Origin: Liquidambar formosana
Lineage: Eukaryota; Streptophyta; Magnoliopsida; Saxifragales; Altingiaceae
Reading direction: 5' to 3'
Length of the DNA: 64,000 nt
Assembly (NCBI GenBank): GCA_039720395.1
Contig: CM077828.1
Span: forward strand, 17,272,264-17,336,263
In this document: one piece after another, positions 56,346-64,000 of the stretch
Numbering within the stretch: position 1 is the first letter of the stretch
Layout of the letters: the number at the start of each line of letters is the position of its first letter
The notes under the pieces: model-generated
Told to the model about the DNA's origin: nothing
Seen by the model: the letters and a program-made list of their open reading frames with translations, nothing else
The model's database searches: none
Made by a program: the position numbers and the translations under genes

Positions 56346-59300
56346 ATGGATCTCCAAAAGTTCCTCATATTCAAAAACAATTTCCATATATCTCTCATTT
56401 TCATCATCTTCGTCACTTTAGTTGACAAAACTCTTTCTGTCGACCCAAAATTTGAGGCCTGCAGCATGCCTCAAAACTGCGGAAAAGGCCCAAACATACG
56501 CTACCCTTTTTGGATTAGCCATAAACAAGCATCCTACTGCGGTCTCCCAAACTTTGAGATCACATGCAGTAACGAAAATCCAGTTCTCGCAATTTCCAAT
56601 GATGATTATATCATTACAGATATTTTACACAAACCATTCATTTCTCTTGGTCAATTCAGCCCTCTCTGAGGACTCATGTCCAACTCCTCTGCATAATATT
56701 AGCCTTGATGGAACGCTATTTAGCTACAGTTCAACTTACAGCAATCTCTCCCTCTTCTATAACTGCACCTCCGAACCTGCTGACTACTTAACATATTATT
56801 CAGTTCAATACATAAGCAACGCAACCTTCCACTCGTTCGCCATTTTTCATAAGGAAGGTTTGAGTCGCGTGAATTATTCGATAGAGTCCTGCCAGTCTTG
56901 GGTTGATGCGCCTGTGGACTTGGGTGCTGATTATGAATTCGAGAGCTTGTGGAAAACGAATTATACGGAAATTTTGAAGATGGGTTTTGTTTTGAATTGG
57001 ACTGCAAATAACTGCAGCAACTGTGAGAGAAGTGGTGGGCACTGCAGATTCGATGATAACAAATTCCTCTGTTTTTGCAGTGATCGACCTCATCTCAAAA
57101 CCTGCGATGATGGTAATTATACTACAAATTAACTATTTCAAACATCTTTCAGTAAACTCTTCAGCTCTCTTTCCTGCTAAATTATTGAAAAACAACAGAG
57201 AGCAAGATGCTCCTTGTAGTTTTGATGTTTTCGTTTTGATTTTTATCTTTCCCTTCCTAGTTCCTACCCTTTGCTGATCAAAACAAAAGTTTCTGAGTTT
57301 GTCTCATTAGGCTTAATATTTGGTCTAAGCAAATATTTAGGCCTTACCCTATGATTTTTTAATATTTATTTCCTTATCATATTGGAGATTCATAGCTTTG
57401 ATAGTCTTATGTGTGCCATGAATTCCATAAAAGACACTTCTAAGAAAATGAAACATTATAAGCTTGGAAGAACCATTAATCATGGCAACCAAATGGAACC
57501 GCTTTTCTTTCCTTGCAGGCTTGTTTCTGTGGACTGCAAGATATTTTATCTTCTGCTTGCCTTCTTACATTGCCAAGAATGAATATAAATTTGTATGACT
57601 TATAAGGTTTGGATCATTTGGGAAGCATAAATGGATTCAAAAGTCATCCTTCAAGGCAGAGTAGAACTACTAGACATCCAAAGAAAAAAAAATGGTGACA
57701 CTCAAATTATATTTCCCTCTTTCAATGACTCTAATCATCATTTTTGGTTCTCCTCTTCTGCCAGTTAATTGTGCCTAGGAGTTTGATACCATGCCCTTTC
57801 GCCTTGCAAAGTTGATAAGTTTTTGTTGTCCTTTTACCCTTAATGGGTAATTGAAATACAGAGGACATCAATATGAATGGGTAGAATGTGACTGATTCTC
57901 ATGTTTATGAATATCTCCATTTTCTAAATGACTAACAGTTTATTCTATTTCATGACAACCATCGCAGGCAGAGGGATTAATTGGCGACTGAAGCTTCTTA
58001 TAGGTAATATGCCCCTGCATGGAATTGCTTTTGTCACCTTAATTTTCTTCATCAGACACCATGTAATTTCTTCCTGTTCCCAACAATTCTAAAACGTCTT
58101 AGCACCTAACCTTTCTTTTTCCTTCCCTCCCCAGGTTTTGGCGCCTTAGGGATTGGCATCCTTCTACCAGTAGCTTTCATTTTCTATCGACGGTGCAACA
58201 AAAAACTATATGATTCATCTTTCATCTCTCGAAGCATCTCTTCTCAACCCTCATCAATGACGGATCTTGAAAACATGGTCAAGTACTTTGGAGTGAACAT
58301 CTTCACCTACAAGGAACTCGTAGAAGCCACCAACAATTTTGATTCCAGTAAAGAACTAGGAGATGGGGGTTTTGGCACCGTATATTATGGTAAGGAAAAA
58401 GACCCTTTTTGATTCAAAATTTTCTTTTCTAGATGCACCATTTGATGGATTAGGTGTATAAATAAATTGACACTAACAATCTCTTAATCAGGCAAACTTC
58501 GAGATGGGCGTGTTGTCGCTGTCAAGCGCTTATACGAAAACAACTACAAGAGAGTCGAGCAATTCATGAATGAAGTTGAGATTTTAACACGCTTACGCCA
58601 CCAATATCTTGTTGCCCTTTATGGGTGCACCTCTCGCCACAGCCGTGAGCTCCTTCTTGTCTATGAGTACATTTCAAATGGCACTGTTGCTGATCATCTC
58701 CATGGTGAAAGAGCAAAAGCCGGCTCACTCCCATGGCCTATCAGAATGAGCATCGCCATAGAGACAGCCAGTGCATTGAAATATCTCCATGCTTCTGAGA
58801 TAATCCACCGTGATGTCAAGACAAACAACATTCTCCTTGATGACAATTTCCGTGTTAAAGTTGCAGATTTTGGATTATCTCGACTCTTCCCATTCGATGT
58901 CACCCATGTTTCGACTGCTCCACAGGGGACCCCTGGCTGTGTCGATCCGGATTATCATCAATGTTACCAGCTTACAAGCAAGAGTGATGTCTACAGCTTT
59001 GGGGTAGTATTGATTGAGCTTATTTCATCAAAGCCAGCTGTTGATATCACCAGGCATCGACATGAGATTAACTTGTCTAACATGGCTATCAACAAAATCC
59101 AAAACCATGCATTACATGAGCTTGTTGATCCATCTCTTGGGTTTGAATCAGATTACAAGGTAAATAAGATGATAACAGCAGTAGCAGAGTTGGCATTTCG
59201 GTGTTTGAAGAATGGGAAGGATATGAGGCCACCTATAGAAGAGGTGTTGGAGTCTTTGAAGGAAATACAGAGTGAGGGATACAATGTGGGAAAGACACAG

Positions 59301-59420
59301 GAGGTGGATATTCCGGCTGACAATGTTGTGTTGTTGAAGAATGGGCCGATGCCGCTTTCGCCGGATTCTGTGACTCTAAAATGGACTAGCTCGTCTACGA
59401 CACCTAATGCCAGTGGGTGA
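56346..59420 (+). CDS. LRK10-like receptor-like kinase, LRK10L-1 type (one frameshift)
   Basis: Exons: 56346-57112, 57968-58003, 58135-58389, 58492-59420 (TGA); borders are GT-AG and all joins are phase 1. About 660 residues. It starts with a hydrophobic signal peptide (about residues 14-30) and a GUB_WAK domain (CSMPQNCGKGPNIRYPFW), then a WAK-associated region (NCSNCERSGGHC). A transmembrane helix (GALGIGILLPVAFIFY) lies in exon 3. The kinase has GDGGFGTVYYG, VAVKRL, HRDVKTNNILLD, DFGLSRL and CVDPDYHQC; it is an RD kinase. In exon 1 the frame changes near 56619-56627, best explained by loss of one AT from GATATATTTTAC. The catalytic exon is intact. Plasma-membrane signalling role by family; ligand unknown. 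Confidence 0.88.
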
Positions 59421-59488
59421 TTAAGGTTACCTCAATTTCCTCAATTTTCCTAGTATCATACATCATATGCCACCCAAACAACAACAAC

Positions 59489-59531
59489 AAAAAAAAAAAA
59501 AAAAGGGGGGGGGGGGGGGGGGGGGGGGGGG
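59489..59531. repeat. A-run followed by G27
   Basis: An A-run of about 16 leads directly into 27 G, about 85 bp after the stop codon of the LRK10L-1-type gene, in its 3' UTR. Confidence 0.85.
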
Positions 59532-60184
59532 TCGTCCTGATAATGTCATTCTCTTTCAATCTACAGGATTTTATGCCTTGAAGAGGATGTGCACAGTAGG
59601 AGGAGTTATTATGGGTATAAGATATAAGGTTTATTAGGTTTTTCTTGATTGATTTTTTCCTTTCTATTGATCAAGAAAATAAACAAATGTTCGTATTATT
59701 TATTTATTTATTATTATTATTATTGTACATTAGCAATGTGTTCTATAGTGACGACTGACGATACTCCTTCACACTATAACTATAGTGATGGGACTTAAAT
59801 TTTGAAGTTGCAGATGATTCAAGTTTTGTATCACCCTGTAACAAATGCTTGTATTATTTATATAAACTTTTGTCTTATTTATTAATTAATTTATTATTAT
59901 TGTAGATTAATTTGTATTATCTATCTTTTATTAGAAGTAATTTACGATGGGCTTAAATTTGAAGTTCCAGATGATACAAGTTGACTTACAAATAATTTTT
60001 TGGGTAACTCCTCTCTCTTTGTTTGGCCTAACACATGGTCACTTGATTACAGTATCTCTCTGTTTGGCCCGATTTTCATAACAACTCTTTCTTGATCCAA
60101 TACCACAATCCTCTTATTAAATTGTGCCCCACTCTCTCTCTCTCTCACATCAAACCACAAAGTGTAATTTCAATTCTATATAAA
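59532..60184. other. Non-coding sequence after the LRK10L-1-type gene
   Basis: Contains AT-rich sequence and a TTA microsatellite-like stretch near 59700-59725. No gene seen. Confidence 0.4.
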
Positions 60185-60189
60185 ATTAA

Positions 60190-60780
60190 GGGAAAATATC
60201 CAAAAACTCCCTCAAAAATAAATTCATATCCAAAAACTCTATTAAATATTTTTCCTATCCATCTAATCCAAATAAAAAAGAATCATATCTATTAATTCCA
60301 ACCAGTTAATTTTTTGTTTACTGTTGTTAAAAAAAAAAAAAAAGAGTGATCCAACTAAAATACCCTTCTTTGACATTAATATGTTTAATGAAAAAATTGC
60401 ATATTTAACTGAATTACTACTTTTATCATTTTTCATGTAATAAGAAAAAAAATTAATTATGATTAATTAATACTTCTCTAATGTACACATGGGGGGAAGG
60501 GAGAAGAAAAAGAGAGAGTAGGAGAGCAGGTATGCAAGTTTGAGAAAAGAGAAGGCAAAAGGGAAAATTCACCTGAATATGCATTTTTGTCATTAAACAT
60601 ATCATTGTGAAAGAAGGGCATTTTAGTCGGATGAGTCTTTTCTTTTAATTGCAGTAAACAAAAATTTAACTGATTGGAGTAAATGGATATAATTCTTTTT
60701 TATTTGGATTAGATGAATAGGAAAAATATTTAATGGGGTTTTTAGATATGATCTTATATTTGAGGGAGGTTTTAGATAAT
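60190..60780. mobile_element. Fold-back element with about 200-bp inverted arms
   Basis: The left arm (TATCCAAAAACTCCCTCAAA..., TTAAATATTTTTCCTAT, CATCTAATCCAAATAAAA, TTTTTTGTTTACTG) is mirrored from about 60775 down to 60580, including the ACTAAAAT-CCCTTCTTT segment. No transposase. Long arms suggest a MULE-type MITE, but the class is inference. Confidence 0.75.
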
Positions 60781-61385
60781 GTACAACTGAAGACTAACAT
60801 GTAGATAACAATGTTTATTTAGGTAATGACCCATCTAATTCTCTTTTCGCTGAGGAATCCTTCAAGAAGCTCAAATTTTACAGCTATAGGGATTACTTGG
60901 GTAGCATGATTAGTGTTATTGTAATTTAACAACTTCGTAGGCTACCCACTTTAAGCGATATTGATATGTCATAAATGGAGCATTGTTATAGACAAAATTA
61001 GGGGTTTCTCTCTGCCAGGACCGCATGAACTTACCACACAATGTAGTTACACTAAAAACAAAGTTGTCGTTGGTTTAAGAAACCAAAGGCTGTCCTGTTT
61101 ATCAAATAATAGAGAATCATTAAATCATAGGTTCCATAGAATAGCCCAAAACGGTGGTTAAAGTTCATAGGAATAAGATTGGAAACCTCTATATGCTTAT
61201 ATGAATTTACTTGAATAATGAAATGACAAGTGAAATAGTGGCCTTATCATAGCTCAAAAACAAATAAAATGTATCAATGCTCAGCATTTGTGAATGGCTA
61301 TCTTTCACTAATCCATACAAATCATACAACAGGAAAAAACAAAAAAAAACAAACGTCCTATAATATTCTAGAATTACATATATTA
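60781..61385. other. Non-coding sequence downstream of the minus-strand kinase
   Basis: No gene seen. It would include the 3' UTR of the kinase that ends at 61386. Confidence 0.4.
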
Positions 61386-62696
61386 TTATGACATTGATAA
61401 GATGGAGAGGGTAGAAGAATTTGCTGGTGATCTTGGAGGAGAAGATAAGTAAGGTTTTGGGGGGATTTGCAAGGCTTCGATGCTTCCTTCTAACATAGTC
61501 ATCACTTCACTCATGGAAGGCCTATGTGCTGGGTTTGTCTGTATACACCACAAACCCACTAATATCATCTTCCTCGCAATAGTATTTTCCTCTTCGCTTA
61601 TATCGCCCTGCAATCTTAAATTGTTATCAAGCTCAAGACGTTTATAAACCCAATGTGGAAAGTATATCTCACTGGTGCGACCTCCAACATCGAGGTTCTT
61701 TCTTCCTCCAACCATTTCTAGAATCATCATTCCATAGCTGTAGACATCAGACTTATGTGAGACTCCACCAAAGTTTCTACTAAATACTTCTGGGGCAATA
61801 TATCCAATAGTCCCTCTAGCTTCCAACATTGATATTATACTCTCTTTCCTCGGACATAGTTTAGACAGCCCAAAATCAGAGATCTTCGGGCAAAAGTCTT
61901 CATCAAGAAGAATGTTGTGAGGTTTTATGTCAAAATGCAAGATCCTTGTATTGCACCCACGGTGTAAGTACTCAAGTCCTTGAGCAATCCCAACTGCAAT
62001 TTGGTGCAATTTTTCCCATCCCAAGTGCTGATCAGTCTTTAAAGGATTTTCATTGTATATGAACTTGTCAAGCGATCCATTAGGCATGAACTCATAGATG
62101 AGAGCTCTTTTAGGACCCTCAAGACAAAATCCCAAAAGAGTGACAACATTAACATGAGAAGTCCTACTAATGCTTGCAACCTCATTAATAAAATCTTCTC
62201 CATTCCCTTTGGATGCCTTCAGGAGCTTCACTGCCACAGGATGGCCATTAAGTAGCATTCCCTTATAAACATTTCCAAAACCTCCTTGACCTAGTTCATC
62301 TTTGAAGCAGTTGGTAATTTTCTTGATGTCTGAATAACTATATCTTTTGGGAGCCAAAGATCCAAAATGCCTTATGAGGGCCTCAACATTTTGATCATTC
62401 TTTATATTTCCCCTCCAAAAGACCATTTCATTTGATGATACTTTCCCTCTAAAGAAACAAAAACTGATACAAGTGAATAATATTCCAATCATGCCAGCTC
62501 CAATGCCTATGTTCAAAGAAGGAATTAACCCATTCAGTGCAAAATAAACATGATAATATCAAATCAGGACTATCATTACAACAGATGTATATTTCTATGA
62601 CTATGAGGAACATAGAGGAGAAAGAAACAGAAAAAGGATCTAGTATGAACTGCATCGTACCTATTAGAAGTTTTCTTGACTGGTTTCCAGAGGAGC
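61386..62696 (-). CDS. LRK10-like receptor-like kinase, LRK10L-2 type, non-RD (5' part missing)
   Basis: Two exons are visible on the minus strand. One is 62696-62661 (36 bp, GSSGNQSRKLLI), the same length as exon 2 of the LRK10L-1-type gene. The other is 62506-61386, beginning after ATAG. A transmembrane segment (IGAGMIGILFTCISFCFF) precedes the kinase with GQGGFGNVYKG, VAVKLL, HFDIKPHNILLD, DFGLSKL and GTIGYIAPEV. The Arg before the catalytic Asp is Phe, so it is a non-RD kinase, a class often tied to immunity. It ends in a Ser/Pro-rich tail. No ectodomain exon is recognisable from 62697 to 64000; it may lie beyond the window or be lost. Confidence 0.85.
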
Positions 62697-62895
62697 CTGC
62701 AGCATAACAGTTGCATTAGAGAGGCTTAGATGGAGAAACAAAATATCGACAGTGAAGCTACATTGGTGTAAAAGATACTCAAAATATAAAAGAAGGATAA
62801 AGAATGGTATCTCATACATATGTGGATCTGATGGACTCATTAACTGAGACAAAAATGGGCATAGATTGTCTTTCTTGATTTCTTTTGCTCCACTT

Positions 62896-62930
62896 CCCCC
62901 CCCCCCCCCCCCCCCCCCCCTCTGTTTTTC
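62896..62930. repeat. C35 homopolymer
   Basis: Thirty-five C in a row directly next to the 3' end of a minus-strand SINE-like unit. Confidence 0.9.
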
Positions 62931-63083
62931 ATGGGTACCAACCCTTCCCCCTAACCCATAGCTAGATTGTCACATCCAACTACCAGGTTTTTTTGGGATT
63001 GCAGGGTTAAGGACTTGAACTCCTAATCTCCCCGTCCACAGGGGGAAAGATACCACCTAGCATGCTAGCCAGTTAGAGCTCTT
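62931..63083 (-). mobile_element. SINE-like unit (minus)
   Basis: On the minus strand it starts near CTAACTGGCTAGCATGC, has a B-box-like AGTTCAAGTCC and ends GGGTTGGTACCCATGAAAAA. The 3' part (TATGGGTTAGGGGGAAGGG) matches the unit at 63125-63275. Promoter boxes are weaker than in the intron 1 SINE. Confidence 0.5.
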
Positions 63084-63124
63084 AAGTTTAATAAATGAAA
63101 ACTTGGACAAAAGGAGGCTTCATT

Positions 63125-63275
63125 TTGATTGCTTGGATGGCTTGTCTGTTGTTACTACAAACCATTGTACCTGTAGTGGTATCCTCAGGTTGAAAGTTCC
63201 CAATCCCATCATTTGAGAAAAATGATTGGGGGAACCTATCCATGGGATAGGGTGTAGGGTTGGTACCCCCAAAAA
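63125..63275 (+). mobile_element. SINE-like unit (plus)
   Basis: An A-box-like TGGCTTGTCTG, a B-box-like GGTTGAAAGTTCC and a 3' end TGGGATAGGGTGTAGGG then GGTACCCCC plus A8. It lies head to head with the minus unit next to it. Confidence 0.5.
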
Positions 63276-63337
63276 AAATTTTTATTTACATTTTCTTGGT
63301 GTGGTTGTTTTTGTTTTTGTTTTCCCTTGCTAGGAAG

Positions 63338-63582
63338 GAGTTGACTTAGAATTCGATAAATTTAGGTTGCATTTCAGTTTCAATTGCACACTAACAAACC
63401 AGGAAAATAAAAAATAAAAAAAATTGTTTGACTGCTCAGAAACTCATGAGGAGTTGACTTAGAATTTGATAAATTTAGGTTGCATTTCAATTTCAATTGC
63501 ACACTAACAAACCAGGAAAATAAAAAAAATAAAATAAAAAATAAAAAATAAAAAATTAGTTCGACTGCTCAGAAACTCATGA
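63338..63582 (+). repeat. Tandem duplication of 113 bp
   Basis: Unit GAGTTGACTTAGAATT... to CTCAGAAACTCATGA begins at 63338 and again at 63451. The second copy is longer in its A-rich part. Confidence 0.9.
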
Positions 63583-63747
63583 AATGGAGAAAGCCGGATC
63601 TAAGTGGGTTTGTCATTTTACTTGCTTTGCAATTTTAGTTTTTATTTTTAAATATATAAGCATAGAGTCTTTTTATTATCAAGTGCAATTAATGTAACTT
63701 TACATCAAGTGCATTCCAAAACTCTTATTTGCGAATTTTATTTTGTG

Positions 63748-63970
63748 AAACCAACTGTTAGATTAATTTTGATTCATATGTAGGTAATGCATGCCAAAAA
63801 TCATATTGATCCGAGATTGAGAGCCGTCTCATCCATAAATGTCCATAAACGAGCGATTGTTTTTTATTGAAAAATATAAGTTTTGGATCGAATAGCAATC
63901 GATCTCGGATCAACTTGATTTTTGACATGGATCACCTACATGAGAAGGCTATCTAATCCAATAGTTAGTT
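63748..63970. mobile_element. Fold-back MITE
   Basis: The left arm AACTGTTAGATTA...ATGTAGGTAATGCATG...CAAAAATCATATTGATCC pairs with the right-hand GGATCAACTTGATTTTTG...CACCTACAT...TAATCCAATAGTT. About 220 bp, no ORF. Confidence 0.7.
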
Positions 63971-64000
63971 TAAAAAAATATGAATCGCGGTTAAAAGTTT

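Noticed and set aside
61386..62516. Start of the minus-strand kinase at the ATG at 62516
   Set aside because: That ATG lies upstream of a good acceptor (ATAG at 62507) and a phase-matched 36-bp exon at 62661-62696, so the open frame is an internal exon, not a first exon.

Overview
This is eukaryotic nuclear DNA from a flowering plant, most likely a woody eudicot. The genes carry GT-AG introns and encode plant-only families: a BRUTUS-type hemerythrin/CHY/RING ubiquitin ligase and LRK10-like receptor kinases. The rest is AT-rich and packed with plant transposons (Copia, Ty3/Tat, L1-type LINEs, hAT, MITEs, SINEs). A run of exactly 100 N at 13323-13422 marks an assembly gap. I cannot name the species.

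Layout. (1) 1-13322: promoter and eleven readable exons of a BRUTUS (BTS)-like gene on the + strand. Intron 1 holds a tRNA-derived SINE and intron 4 an antisense, 5'-truncated LINE. The reading frame is broken by one extra T in a T7 run in exon 7, and the last exons (rest of CTCHY, RING, zinc ribbon) are missing at or beyond the gap. (2) 13423-18881: decayed Copia element (+) ending in a complete 3' LTR, with three hairpins that share one loop near its left end. (3) 18882-29459: Ty3/Tat element (-) with gag, protease, G-patch, RT, RNase H, integrase, PBS and 5' LTR, plus a plant-mobile-domain gene on the opposite strand and four arrays of a 21-bp palindromic unit. (4) 29460-51330: a nested stack of Tat LTRs and leaders. 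A hAT-type element with a perfect 8-bp target duplication (37262-50615) sits inside a Tat leader. It contains two TIR elements; the second contains a nearly full-length LINE (39900-49378), which itself contains a Tat LTR (40766-about 44020). (5) 51341-64000: a receptor-kinase neighbourhood: an orphan LRK10L-type ectodomain fragment, a four-exon LRK10L-1-type gene with one frameshift (56346-59420), and a non-RD LRK10L-2-type kinase on the minus strand (61386-62696) without a visible ectodomain. MITEs, SINE-like units and long homopolymers separate them.

Function. The BTS-like protein would be an iron-responsive E3 ligase acting on bHLH transcription factors. A perfect G-box lies just upstream of its TATA box, and a nearby MITE carries two more CACGTG cores. 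The kinases belong to a family linked to defence and stress signalling. There is no operon logic; most of the length is transposon history. The least explained features are the Copia-leader hairpins, the 21-bp arrays of the Tat element and the hairpin kept in two diverged Tat LTRs.
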